From the NCBI RefSeq assembly GCF_006788895.1, contig NZ_VFRA01000001.1, forward strand, positions 310,001-374,000: a stretch of 64,000 nt of DNA, read 5' to 3'. Origin of the DNA: Rhodoglobus vestalii (lineage in GTDB: Bacteria > Actinomycetota > Actinomycetes > Actinomycetales > Microbacteriaceae). Every line of letters begins with the position of its first letter. The first letter of the stretch is position 1. Both the position numbers and the translations under genes were made by a program. Shown in pieces: positions 44,295 through 52,608 of the stretch. The notes below the pieces were generated by a model, which was given only the letters and a program-made list of their open reading frames with translations, was not told the origin of the DNA and did no database searches.

Positions 44295-44537
44295 CCCGAG
44301 TCTCGCCAGGCCGGACACGTTCAGCAGTCGACGATGACTGCCCTCTCAGCGCACGTCGACCGCTGGTTATGGGTCCGTCAGGGTGTTCAAAACTGGCTCT
44401 GCCGCAACTGCAGCCACACGTTCCGGCCACATCCGCGTTAACGGTGACCGCGCGAACGTCGCGATATGGAGAAGCTACGGGGCCGGTTACCTGACGAGCT
44501 CGACTGACCTCCCAGCAATCCGGGTTATCGTCGGATA

Positions 44538-45437
44538 ATGGGTAGAATTTCAGACTCCTGGCGATCGCACCTTCTGACGACATTCTCCGGCGAAAGTTCT
44601 GGGCGCCCTCCGTGGGTCAGTCGTATCGAACAGGGTGACGACGTCGGTTTCTTCGGCCCGGATTCCGCTTCCTGGGCGGTGCACGGTGGTATGGGAACGC
44701 TCGTTGCCGGAATCAGGGCACTGCTCATGCAGACGCTGCATCCCGGAGCGATGGCCGGCGTGCACGACTGGTCGAGGTATAAGGAAGATCCGCTGGGACG
44801 ACTTTCTGGCACCATCCAGTGGCTCATCACGGTCACGTTCGCTGGCACCGAGCAGGCGAGACTCGAGTCATCCCGCGTCGGCAAATACCACAACAGGGTC
44901 GCGGGAACCTACATAGACGCCCAAGGTGTCGAGCGCCCGTACACCGCAGGCGACCCTGAACTGCTTTCCTGGGTGCACGCCGTCTTCACCGACGCGTTCC
45001 TCGGCTGCCACGAGCTGTGGGGGCCACCCATCCCGGGCGGTGCCGACCAGTACGTGAGTGAGTGGGCGACGGCCGGCGAACTCGTGGGGGTGCAACATCC
45101 GCCACGGTCGCGCGCTGAGTTGAAAGCTCAGATCGATGGATTCCGCCCCGTGCTCAAAAGCGACGATCGCGTTCTCGAAGCCGTGCGATTCATTCGGAAT
45201 CCGCCCCTCCATCGCTCGATGCTGCCCGCGTACAGGGTGCTGTTTGCGGGAGCTGTCGCGTCGTTGCCCGAAGAACACCGCAAACTGCTCGGCCTTCGTC
45301 GATCACGCCTTCCCGTGATTTGGGCGACGGGCGTCGTGCTGCGTTCTGTTGGACGAATTCTTGGTAGGTCATCCACGAGCGAAGATGCGGCCCGCGCGCG
45401 ACTTGCCCGCATCGAGCGTGAGCGGCATTCGGTCTGA
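44538..45437 (+). CDS. MpaB-type oxygenase (DUF2236) family protein
   Basis: A 299-residue protein with the DUF2236 core: ASWAVHGGMGTLVAGIRALL, MQTLHPGAMAGVHDWSRYKE, WVHAVFTDAFLGC. The conserved histidines in these motifs bind heme in studied relatives such as latex-clearing and MpaB-like oxygenases. No signal peptide. It begins at ATG 44538 after a weak ribosome site. The substrate is unknown; relatives are frequent in actinobacteria that handle isoprenoids or lipids. Confidence 0.88.
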   Translation: MGRISDSWRSHLLTTFSGESSGRPPWVSRIEQGDDVGFFGPDSASWAVHGGMGTLVAGIRALLMQTLHPGAMAGVHDWSRYKEDPLGRLSGTIQWLITVTFAGTEQARLESSRVGKYHNRVAGTYIDAQGVERPYTAGDPELLSWVHAVFTDAFLGCHELWGPPIPGGADQYVSEWATAGELVGVQHPPRSRAELKAQIDGFRPVLKSDDRVLEAVRFIRNPPLHRSMLPAYRVLFAGAVASLPEEHRKLLGLRRSRLPVIWATGVVLRSVGRILGRSSTSEDAARARLARIERERHSV

Positions 45438-45520
45438 ACAACAGGCTACGGGCGTGACCTGACACCGCTGGCGGGGTACGCTCGGGGGACGAGCCATTCG
45501 GCTCACAGGAGGATGACGTC

Positions 45521-45631
45521 ATGGCCGATAAATCACCGAAGAAAAGCGCAGCCAAGACTGTAGCCAGCAAGTCTCTCAAAGAGAAGCGTGCTGACAAGAA
45601 AGATAAGGCCGCCAACAAGCGCAAGGACTAA
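45521..45631 (+). CDS. 36-residue lysine-rich protein
   Basis: ATG at 45521 has a perfect AGGAGG at 45507-45512. The product MADKSPKKSAAKTVASKSLK then EKRADKKDKAANKRKD is nearly all Lys, Ala, Asp and Ser and strongly basic. Very similar micro-proteins occur widely in actinobacteria and are usually missed by gene callers. It could bind nucleic acid or ribosomes; no function is known to me. Confidence 0.7.
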   Translation: MADKSPKKSAAKTVASKSLKEKRADKKDKAANKRKD

Positions 45632-45645
45632 CGAAGCGAGGTGTT

Positions 45646-46398
45646 CTACCGCGCACCCGTATCGGTCAGATTTGACATCGGACCTGTCGGCAGCGCGATC
45701 CATCCTTCGGATCGTGCACGATCCATTTGGGAAGCAGACGGGGCCTCGTAGTGGCCGAGGGCAGCGTTACGAGCTGCCATCGCTGCCACCACCGCGTCGA
45801 AGGCATCGCCGGAAGAGATCATCAGAGGTGCAAACAGTGCGAAGTCTAACCAGGGTGCCTCGTCTTGGATTGACCTGAGCAACGTCGCCCGCGCTTCCGG
45901 ACAGGTGCGGTATCCGGTTGTGTCGAATCCCCAGAGTCGAAGGGTGGCACCCGGATACACCTCTACGACGGTTCCGGATCCGGCTCGGTCGACGGGGACT
46001 CCGCTCGCTTGGATTCTTGCAAGAAGACCAGCACACCTCATTGCCGTGAGACCTAGACGATCTGTTGAAACGCTGAGCGGCCACCTTTTCGTGCGCTCCC
46101 GAACGAACCGATCTGTCTCTCGGAAGGCGAGGCGCCGACGCCAGTCCATCCCGCCGTCGACATCCCGCTGAGTCGACTCGAAGTCTGAGTGCTGAACAAC
46201 GAACTCCACGAACTCGACCGGCCAACCGAGCGCGCAATCGATGCCGATCTTGTCAACCTGATTCGCGACCTCAACGATGACGCCGTCCGCGACGCCGACC
46301 TGCAGGTCGACTAGTCGTGCATGGCCCGCGTTCCAGTCAACGACGGCAAGGGCGGTGCCTTTGGGCTCCGCCGCTAGGTCAACTCCCGCAGTCAGCAC
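45646..46398 (-). CDS. DUF429 family protein
   Basis: A 250-residue protein with AGVDLAAEPKGTALAVVDW (RNase H-like first strand with Asp), KIGIDCALGWPVEFV (second strand Asp), RETDRFVRERTKRWPLSV, and VVEVYPGATLRLWG, then DAFDAVVAAMAARNAA with a final Asp. DUF429 is a predicted RNase H-fold nuclease-like family of unknown role. A GTG at 46398 starts the motif directly. It converges on the Lys-rich gene. Confidence 0.85.
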   Translation of the reverse strand: MLTAGVDLAAEPKGTALAVVDWNAGHARLVDLQVGVADGVIVEVANQVDKIGIDCALGWPVEFVEFVVQHSDFESTQRDVDGGMDWRRRLAFRETDRFVRERTKRWPLSVSTDRLGLTAMRCAGLLARIQASGVPVDRAGSGTVVEVYPGATLRLWGFDTTGYRTCPEARATLLRSIQDEAPWLDFALFAPLMISSGDAFDAVVAAMAARNAALGHYEAPSASQMDRARSEGWIALPTGPMSNLTDTGAR

Positions 46399-46453
46399 AC
46401 GGCAACCCTACGTCTAATCATTTGAACCTCGATCATTCGGATAATATTGGACG

Positions 46454-46858
46454 ATGACCGGACCTGAAGGTGCTTTAGGGGCCGTGCTGGAAACAATGTC
46501 TTGGGTGGGACTCGTCCCCGGGATTCCGTTGCTCATTGTGGGCTGGATCTTGGCTAAGCGCCGTTGCAAGTGGACCAAGACCACCGCTGAGGTCTTCGAA
46601 GCAGGCGGATTTCAAGGCTTTCGCTGGTCCGACAGCGACGATAGCCAGCATGTGACACTCAACGACCCCGCAGATGTTCCAATCATGGATGTAGGAGCTC
46701 AAGTCGACCTCTATTACGACCAATGTCATCCTTCCCGTTGGCGCCTTGCGCCGCCCGTTCGTGGAAACCCCCCTCTGTTAATCGGCTGGGTGTTCACGGG
46801 CACCGGGATAGTGAGCACCGTTACGGGATTTATGCTGATGATTTTCTGGCCCACCTAG
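46454..46858 (+). CDS. two-helix membrane protein, unknown
   Basis: A 134-residue protein with membrane helices at about 15-34 and 108-130 and an extracytoplasmic or cytoplasmic beta-rich part between them (TTAEVFEAGGFQGFRWSD, DVGAQVDLYYDQCHPSRWRL). The layout resembles DUF3592 proteins (two helices flanking a beta domain). ATG at 46454. Divergent from the DUF429 gene. Confidence 0.55.
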   Translation: MTGPEGALGAVLETMSWVGLVPGIPLLIVGWILAKRRCKWTKTTAEVFEAGGFQGFRWSDSDDSQHVTLNDPADVPIMDVGAQVDLYYDQCHPSRWRLAPPVRGNPPLLIGWVFTGTGIVSTVTGFMLMIFWPT

Positions 46859-47227
46859 ACACCATTTCGCAGACGCCCGGGCCAGCCCGGGTCCTAGTCG
46901 CGTCGCCAAGGAACGGGGTTTGGGAAAAGCGGTTCAGGAAATCACGCTAAGAAGTTGCGCTGCGACCAACCCCAGAGAGCGTTGCGAACTTATGATCACC
47001 ACCTGTTTGCCTGGTGCATCGTGCTGTAATTTCTCCCAGTCACTTCGCCATAACACTCGGCATTCTTGGCTGCCGTCAGAACGTCTGCCCGACTACATCG
47101 TTGACCCCAGCGGCGTAGAGGGGTTGCAGTCGCGGTCGACTCGACGGCACTACGGGTCTCGCAGAAGTGAGCCGTTGTCAGCCGAAAGCGTGCGCTAATT
47201 TTCGTGCCCTAGGACGACGTGGACAGG
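46859..47227. other. 369-base spacer
   Basis: No gene with a believable start and composition. CCCGGG-ccag-CCCGGG at 46876-46891 could form a small hairpin just after the membrane protein gene and may be a weak terminator. Nothing else is seen. Confidence 0.4.
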
Positions 47228-47719
47228 TCATCGATCATTACGGATACGACGAAACAGAGGTAAAGCAAACCACATCCAAATAATCAGAATCGCGATTCCG
47301 CCGCTCACCAGAATCGAGGTGATGGTTCCGAAGAGCATATCGGTCACCAGAAAGACCACCGCGCTGAGCGCAATGCTCAGCAGTATCAAGGCGGTCACCA
47401 TCTGACGAATCGCGGTTTTTAGCAACCGACCTTTGCTATATGGCTTGCCCCGGACTTGGTGATAGGCGCCTTCACTGAGTAAAAATACGACGGCCACCGC
47501 GGTGGAGAGAAATGCGACGAAGTAAACGTCTTCTTGGAGTTGCGAGAGATCAGAGAACACTGACGTGAAAGGTAGTCCGAGGAGGAATGCGAGAAGCACG
47601 GTCACGCCGGGTATCACCATACGTAATTCTGAGGTGAGCTCATCCAGTTCGCGATGAAGAGTTTTCTGGTCACGTTGTCGCGGGTCCTCGTGGTGCTGCT
47701 CTGGACTCTCCTGCTGCAT
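47228..47719 (-). CDS. DUF6328 family membrane protein
   Basis: A 163-residue protein. RELDELTSELRMVIPGVTVL and AFLLGLPFTSVF are the typical family start, followed by helices at about 35-55, 65-85, 105-128 and 132-155. A conserved membrane family of unknown role, common in actinobacteria. Start ATG 47719; monocistronic. Confidence 0.75.
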   Translation of the reverse strand: MQQESPEQHHEDPRQRDQKTLHRELDELTSELRMVIPGVTVLLAFLLGLPFTSVFSDLSQLQEDVYFVAFLSTAVAVVFLLSEGAYHQVRGKPYSKGRLLKTAIRQMVTALILLSIALSAVVFLVTDMLFGTITSILVSGGIAILIIWMWFALPLFRRIRNDR

Positions 47720-48126
47720 AGTGTTCTGTTTACCATAATTTTGTTGATCGACCTATGAACGTACCTGATCGCACGAATCGTGCCCGGTCGCCATCAAATA
47801 TAAAATTTGACATAGTCAGTTCCTCCGACTCAAGGCGGCTCTCACTTGAGCAGGCCTGGCTGCGAGTCCCGCCCGAATGTTGTCGCAGGGAAGCGAGAAG
47901 TATGGCGCCACGCGGAACTCGCTAGTCGGTTCGCCGGGGTGTGTCGTCATTTTCGGAGCAGACCGTTCGGCCAAGTCGGGCTTGCCGGATGATCGTTTAC
48001 TTGAATACCTGACATGTGCTCCCCCATCACTGAGGTCGACCACCCAGCGTTGTTTCCCGTGATCTCAACTACGCATTTCGCACCAATGCGCTAAACCGTT
48101 CTCACACTGCTGGCCTGGTGGAGAGT

Positions 48127-48149
48127 TCACAGTGTTGGGCAAACATTGG
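48127..48149 (+). repeat. 23-base direct repeat, copy 1
   Basis: TCACAGTGTTGGGCAAACATTGG (given here as positions 48127-48149) is repeated at 48378-48400 with four changes. The copies flank the tRNA-Pro relic, the layout expected of arm-type integrase binding sites around an attachment core. Confidence 0.6.
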
Positions 48150-48219
48150 ACTTCCAAGCTAGGCATGAAAACCTAAAGAAAAAAGCCTAGGACTTCGTGA
48201 GAAATCCGGGGCACATTGT

Positions 48220-48252
48220 CGGGCTGACAAGATTTGAACTTGCGACCCCTTG
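48220..48252 (-). other. tRNA-Pro 3'-end relic, probable attachment core
   Basis: On the minus strand CAAGGGGTCGCAAGTTCAAA then TCTTGTCAGCCCG is the 3' half of a tRNA-Pro (GGG type), containing the T-arm with GTTCAAATC. Both sides of the T-stem changed together (CAAG/CTTG instead of CAGG/CCTG), so pairing is retained. The 5' half of a tRNA cannot be found. Tyrosine integrases often use tRNA 3' ends as att cores, so this is probably an att site left by an element. Confidence 0.6.
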
Positions 48253-48377
48253 TCTCAGAATCTTGGGGTCTCTCGTTTACCGAACAGTGCCGAAAGCTTC
48301 GGAAACATGCGGATTTTGAGGTATTTGGGAAGGGCGCGAGGTCTGAGGTGTATCGACTATTTCAGGGCAATTCGGCG

Positions 48378-48400
48378 TCACAGTGTTGGGTAAGTGTTGG
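48378..48400 (+). repeat. 23-base direct repeat, copy 2
   Basis: Matches 48127-48149 at 19 of 23 positions (TCACAGTGTTGGG shared exactly, then GTTGG-type ending). See copy 1. Confidence 0.6.
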
Positions 48401-48570
48401 CTGAACCAGCGATGCTGAGTTGCTTCCGAACGCGGATCAGCATATGCGAGTTACAGTGACGTCTGAAGCGCCCCGAGTTTGTTGGAAGCTCCTGACCCCG
48501 AAAGCGAGGATGGGTTTCTGTGCGGAGAACAAGCAATGGGGAATCCGACGACGCATCGGTATTCGCCGGA

Positions 48571-48636
48571 AGCGTCAGCGTCAGCGTCAGCGTCAGCGTC
48601 AGCGTCAGCGTCAGCGTCAGCGTCAGCGTCAGCGTC
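48571..48636. repeat. 11-copy hexanucleotide repeat AGCGTC
   Basis: Eleven exact tandem copies of AGCGTC (66 bases). Since six is a multiple of three, every frame stays open, giving (Arg-Gln)n, (Ser-Val)n or (Asp-Ala)n. It sits in the middle of a damaged IS3 orfA reading and probably arose by slippage. Confidence 0.95.
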
Positions 48637-48747
48637 CAGGTGATACGGGCGTCGCGGAAAGAGCTGGGGATCGAGCACGGGATGGTGAAGCGGGTCGCGA
48701 CGCAGCTCGGCTTCGGGGTTGAGTCCGTAGGGATGTGTAGTTCTTGA
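48637..48747 (+). pseudogene. IS3-family orfA fragment
   Basis: The frame after the hexanucleotide repeat reads IRASRKELGIEHGMVKRVAT then QLGFGVESV. This matches the helix-turn-helix region of actinobacterial IS3 OrfA proteins (typically HGVVKRVAxQLGxGVESVRxWV). It breaks at GVESVG. No orfB follows. A relic of an IS. Confidence 0.55.
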
Positions 48748-48748
48748 G

Positions 48749-48904
48749 TTCGTTCAGGAGGGACCTGGGGTGTTCCGGGTCATCGTGAAAGTAAGAGCAG
48801 TAGCACCCACCCCAAACTCCGTTGTGCTTCTGCGGGAGCGCCCGCCACGCAGGGAAGGTCTCGCGAGTGAGCGGCCTGATCACGTGTGAAGTCGTCACGC
48901 CCAT
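48749..48904 (-). pseudogene. N-terminal fragment of a GNAT-like acetyltransferase
   Basis: From ATG 48904: VIRPLTRETFPAWRALPQKH, then NGVWGGCYCSYFHDDP. The GGCxCxxFH motif is typical of a GNAT subgroup beginning with FxVRPLTPETWPAF. The similarity ends near residue 50, where the reading enters antisense of the IS3 relic. The gene was probably cut by that IS. Confidence 0.55.
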
Positions 48905-49178
48905 CTCCCCCGCTTCACGCGTTGGTCCTCGCGGCGATGTTTACGCCGTGGTTGTTGGGCGGGGCGGGCGACCACCAGGCAGCAGTGGGCGAATCGTCGG
49001 CGAGTCTCTCTCCCGCGGCGAACGCCCTGATCGAGCCCACATCTTTGTAGTCGCGTCCGTCGTTGGGCAAAACACTTGGCCCCTGAGGACGCCCCGAACG
49101 CGCGATTCGCAACACACAATGCAGTCGAGGACGATGATTGCGCCGCCGGGCTACCGGTAACGAGCCAGGAATCTCCGG
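48905..49178. other. spacer next to the isocitrate dehydrogenase gene
   Basis: 274 bases. A minus-strand reading (48915-49115) has VLPNDGRDYKDVGSIRAFAA and WWSPAPPNNHGVNIAARTN, a not-random looking stretch that may be a gene remnant, but I cannot name a family. Confidence 0.3.
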
Positions 49179-50636
49179 TTAGTTCTCACCCTGAGCTCGC
49201 GTGTAGCCGGGCACCCCGTCGAGCATTTCGAGCTTCTCGACGTGCATCCAGCGGTAGATTTTACTGATGTTTTTGAGCAGACCGAGAACCGATGTCGGGG
49301 TCCATCCGGCTTGATCGGAAATGACGAATCGGCACCTGAAGTGATCGACACAGCCCGTGGAACCCCCCGTGCTTGGCCACACGACGGTGCCGCGATTCGA
49401 GATCATCTTGAGCGAGTAGGGCGTGCCGGGGAGGCACCGCGCGAGCTGCTCTGCAACTCGGCCGGGGCTGTCCATGGATTCGATGAAGACGTCGACACCG
49501 ACGGTTGAGCGTGATCCAAGTTCAGAGCGAGTCTGTTCGCGCGTGATCACCGGAAGGCTCAACGCGCGATGCGTCCGCGAGGGCACACTGGACCGCTGCC
49601 CGAGCCGGGACTCGACGGCATCGGTGAACTCGGCGGTGCCGACGGGCGTGCCCACCTTCACATCCTGGGTGTGGATGCCGTCTTCCAGCGTACGGAGGAC
49701 AGCTTGCTCCAAATTCTCGGCCGCCTCAAATTGCTCGAGGTGGCGCAGCAGCATCACGGAGGACAGGATCATGGCGCTTGGATTGGCGATATCCTTTCCT
49801 GCGTACTTGGGCGCGGAGCCGTGCACCGCCTCGAAGATCGCAACTTCGTTGCCGAGATTTGCCGACGGGGCGAAGCCGAGACCTCCCACTAGCGCGCTCG
49901 TGAGATCGCTGAGGATATCACCGTTCATGTTGGTCGTGACGATAACCTCGAACTGTTCGGGTGCCTTGACCAACTGATGTGCACAGTTGTCAACAATAAT
50001 GTGCCAGGTCTCAAGGTCGGGGTACTTCTCGGCAGCGGAAGCGAACTCGCGCTGCAGCATCCCCTCGGTCATCTTCATGATATTGGCTTTGGTTGCCACC
50101 GCTACATTGGTGCGCCCTTGGGCAACCGCGAGTGCAAGCGCCGTCGACGCGATGCGCTGGCACCCCATCCGGGAGATGAGCTTGAGACACTGCGCAACAT
50201 CCGGAGTCTGCATGTGCTCGATGCCCGCGTACAGGTCTTCGACGTTCTCGCGAACAACAACCAGGTCAATGCCACGACCAGAGTATGGCGTCGGCACGCC
50301 GGGAAGTTCCCGCACGGGCCGGATGTTCGCAAAAGTCTCAAAGAGCTTGCGCAACGTGACGTTCGCGCTCTTCTCGCCGAACCCAACCGGAGTCTCTAGC
50401 GGCCCCTTGAGAGCCGTGCGAGTGCGGGCAACCGAGGCAATAGTGGCCTCCGGAACGCCGCTAAGAACTCCGGCCCGAAAAACTTCTGCGCCGGCGTCCG
50501 CATGCTCCCAGGCAATGCGACCACCGGCCGCATCAACGAGCCGCACGGCGGCGGCAACAACTTCGGGCCCGATGCCGTCACCGGAGATCACAGTGACGGG
50601 AGACGGGGCGATTGCAGTGAATGATTGACTGGTCAT
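49179..50636 (-). CDS. icd: Thermus-type NADP isocitrate dehydrogenase
   Basis: A 485-residue enzyme. VTVISGDGIGPEVVAAAVRL opens the isocitrate/isopropylmalate dehydrogenase fold; KGPLETPVGFGEKSANVTLR, RPVRELPGVPTPYSGRGIDL, VVVRENVEDLYAGIEHM and FEAVHGSAPKYAGKDIANPS are substrate and cofactor elements. The sequence continues about 140 residues past the usual IPMDH end with a small C-terminal domain, as in Thermus-type isocitrate dehydrogenase. It converts isocitrate to 2-oxoglutarate in the TCA cycle. ATG at 50636 lacks a strong ribosome site. It lies between IS remnants, which is unusual for a core gene. Confidence 0.85.
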   Translation of the reverse strand: MTSQSFTAIAPSPVTVISGDGIGPEVVAAAVRLVDAAGGRIAWEHADAGAEVFRAGVLSGVPEATIASVARTRTALKGPLETPVGFGEKSANVTLRKLFETFANIRPVRELPGVPTPYSGRGIDLVVVRENVEDLYAGIEHMQTPDVAQCLKLISRMGCQRIASTALALAVAQGRTNVAVATKANIMKMTEGMLQREFASAAEKYPDLETWHIIVDNCAHQLVKAPEQFEVIVTTNMNGDILSDLTSALVGGLGFAPSANLGNEVAIFEAVHGSAPKYAGKDIANPSAMILSSVMLLRHLEQFEAAENLEQAVLRTLEDGIHTQDVKVGTPVGTAEFTDAVESRLGQRSSVPSRTHRALSLPVITREQTRSELGSRSTVGVDVFIESMDSPGRVAEQLARCLPGTPYSLKMISNRGTVVWPSTGGSTGCVDHFRCRFVISDQAGWTPTSVLGLLKNISKIYRWMHVEKLEMLDGVPGYTRAQGEN

Positions 50637-50943
50637 AAGTAGAAGAATACCGGACATAAAATTCGTGTCAAGCATTTCATGCACGATGTTTTTCACCCCT
50701 GGCCTCAACAGCCAATACAACCATGGGCGTAAGCGAGTCCCCACCGCCTGGCGAGAGACGCCGCCCGCCTCGACCGCGACCGCGCATCGCGGACGCTCAA
50801 CGGAGTGGCGAATATTCGAACGGATCAGAGTGATCACACCTCAAGATCCGCGATGATCACGCTCATGAAACGCACGAGCCGGATCGTTGTCTTGGTTCAG
50901 CTACCGAACCGTCATAGTGCACCGGCGCGGCGCTGCACTGCGC
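50637..50943. other. spacer between icd and the IS481 element
   Basis: About 307 bases. It should hold the icd promoter; I see no clear boxes. No gene or RNA is supported. The left end of the IS481 element begins at 50944. Confidence 0.4.
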
Positions 50944-52008
50944 CCTAGTTGTAGTTCCCTGTGAGGTTGTGGACGCGGTCTGATGGTGTTTGGCCGCCGA
51001 TGCCGGTGTGGGGTCTGTGGTGATTGTAGCTGTGGAGCCAGGCTGGGTAGTTTGCCGCGCGTGCTTCGTCGCTGAGGTAGGTGTGGGCGTAGGCCCATTC
51101 CTCGGCGAGGGTGCGGTTGAAGCGTTCGACTTTCCCGTTGGTTTGCGGGCGGTAGGGGCGGGTGAATTTGTGGTTGATTACGGGGCCGAGGGCTGTGGTG
51201 AAGGCGGCTGACCGGTAGCAGGAACCGTTGTCGGTCATCACGGCGGTCACGGTGATGCCGGCATCGACGAAGAACTGGTTCGCGCGGCGCCAGAACCCGG
51301 ACGCGGTTTCCTTCTTCTCATCGTCGAGGATCTCTGAATATGCCAGTCGGGAGTGGTCGTCGACGGCGTGATGCAGGAACGAGTATCCGCGGCCGCCTTT
51401 CTGGTTGTTGTGGTTGCCGATGGTGCGGCCTAACTTTCGGTGGCCGCCCCCGTTAGGGATACGTCCTTGTTTCTTGATATCAACGTGCACCAGCTCGCCC
51501 GGTATCGCTTTCTCATAGCGCACGGGTTTTGATCGTCGGACGAGGAGTCCCGTGCTTTGGTCGAGCCAGGCGAGTTTTGGCATCCGATAGCGGGCTAGTA
51601 CCCGCTCGACTGTGGAGCGATTGAGGTGCAGGTGGTAACTGATCCGATGTGGTCCCCACCGACGGGTGAATCGCAACGCGATGATGCGTCGCTCAAGGCG
51701 GCGCGAGGTGCGCGCCGGTGAACGATTCGGTCGTGAGGAGCGGTCAGTCAGGGGCTGACAAGCGCGAAAACGTGCAGCCCATTTCGATGCTGTTGATGGT
51801 GAACATTGGAATCGTTCTGCGGCACGACGAGCGGACCAGCCGCCTTCCACGATCAGACGAGCAAGACGAAGCCGCCCCTCCGGGGCGAACGGGGCGTTAG
51901 CGTGAGTCATGAAGACCTTCGGTTGGGGATGTGAGGGTGGTACCCACATCCTGCCGGAGGTCTTCGCTAACTCACGCGATCACAACGTCCCGGGGAACTA
52001 CAACTAGG
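50944..52008 (-). mobile_element. IS481-family insertion sequence, complete
   Basis: Ends are inverted repeats: CCTAGTTGTAGTTCCC at the left (from 50944) is exactly mirrored at the right end (to 52008), with weaker symmetry for about 12 more bases (GTTGTG). One transposase gene fills the element and its TAG stop lies in the left repeat. If the repeat is taken to begin CTAG, a GCC on either side may be a three-base target duplication. The right end cuts the gene at 52009-52376. Confidence 0.9.
50945..51910 (-). CDS. IS481 transposase
   Basis: A 321-residue DDE transposase. Residues 1-60 form a helix-turn-helix (GRLRLARLIVEGGWSARRAA, CSPSTASKWAARFRA). GELVHVDIKKQGRIPNGGG holds the first Asp, VMTDNGSCYRS the second, and RPQTNGKVERFNRTLAEEWA the Glu. 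AVDDHSRLAY is the family motif. Full length with intact motifs, so it may be active. Confidence 0.95.
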   Translation of the reverse strand: MTHANAPFAPEGRLRLARLIVEGGWSARRAAERFQCSPSTASKWAARFRACQPLTDRSSRPNRSPARTSRRLERRIIALRFTRRWGPHRISYHLHLNRSTVERVLARYRMPKLAWLDQSTGLLVRRSKPVRYEKAIPGELVHVDIKKQGRIPNGGGHRKLGRTIGNHNNQKGGRGYSFLHHAVDDHSRLAYSEILDDEKKETASGFWRRANQFFVDAGITVTAVMTDNGSCYRSAAFTTALGPVINHKFTRPYRPQTNGKVERFNRTLAEEWAYAHTYLSDEARAANYPAWLHSYNHHRPHTGIGGQTPSDRVHNLTGNYN

Positions 52009-52376
52009 CCTTTACCGACTTGTGCCGCAACTTTTGCGGGCAGAACCATGCGATACAGCACGTCACCACTAGCGGCCACGTTCAGCGTCGGAGTGGTTGA
52101 CTTCACCGTCCGTGCTACTAGCTGCGAAAGCTGCTGAGCGAGCGGACTAGCTGCATGAAGAGTAATACCGCCAGCCCGATCGCTCTTGGTCAACATCGGA
52201 TGCGCTTCGAGTGTGACGATGGGCGAATCTGCGAGTGTGGCCAGGACTGTTCGCAGCTCTGTGAGTCGCTCCGGCGTCATGCCCTCATCGCCTACGTGAC
52301 CGAGCACATCAGGCACGCTAATAGCCTGCGTAGCGAGTGTCCATACTGGCACTGGTGTCTTTTCCTCATTGGTCAC
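52009..52376 (-). pseudogene. hypothetical gene cut by IS481
   Basis: From ATG 52376: VPVWTLATQAISVPDVLGHV, LTELRTVLATLADSPIVTLE, TLNVAASGDVLYRMVLPAKV, AAQVGKGL. At that point the reading enters the right end of the IS481 and picks up about ten foreign codons. The missing 3' part is not seen on the other side of the element. Family not recognised. Confidence 0.55.
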
Positions 52377-52503
52377 GTCCGCGTTGCCTCAGGAGAAACC
52401 TCCGCCTAGCTATATACGCCGCCTCATTTGAAAACCTCCGCTTCGGCGTGGGGTGTGAACCTCGCGATCGATGAGAGATACGCCTGTTTCTCTGCAGCTG
52501 ACG

Positions 52504-52599
52504 ATGACGCAGCGGCAGGCTATAAGGACGACGAAGGCACTCGCGTATGGGAGCGCTCACCGTGCGGGCAAGTCCCGGATCCTTGATGAGCTAGCTGCG
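52504..52599 (+). pseudogene. transposase N-terminal stub
   Basis: MTQRQAIRTTKALAYGSAHR then AGKSRILDELAA matches the first 30 residues of a common actinobacterial integrase/transposase (MTMxxRQAITxxKAxAYxxADRAGKxRILDEL). The reading then runs into antisense of the glutaminase gene. An IS relic at the 3' end of that gene. Confidence 0.55.
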
Positions 52600-52608
52600 C
52601 GGCACCGA

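Larger units (their letters stand above)
47720..48570. other. spacer holding an attachment-site relic
   Basis: About 850 bases without a convincing gene. It contains two 23-base direct repeats and a tRNA-Pro 3'-end relic (listed separately). Open readings at 47816-48043 look like chance: no family, unusual composition. A run of A residues followed by GCCTAGGAC is at 48176-48193. Confidence 0.5.

Noticed and set aside
47816..48043. A 75-codon minus-strand gene
   Set aside because: No ribosome site, no family resemblance, and a composition like random GC-rich DNA.
48220..48252. Functional tRNA-Pro gene
   Set aside because: No acceptor 5' strand, D-arm or proper anticodon arm could be found next to the T-arm.
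48571..48636. CRISPR array
   Set aside because: The units are six bases without spacers; no cas genes are present.
48915..49115. A 66-codon minus-strand gene
   Set aside because: Some segments look protein-like (GVNIAARTN), but no start signal or family could be supported; noted only as a possible remnant.
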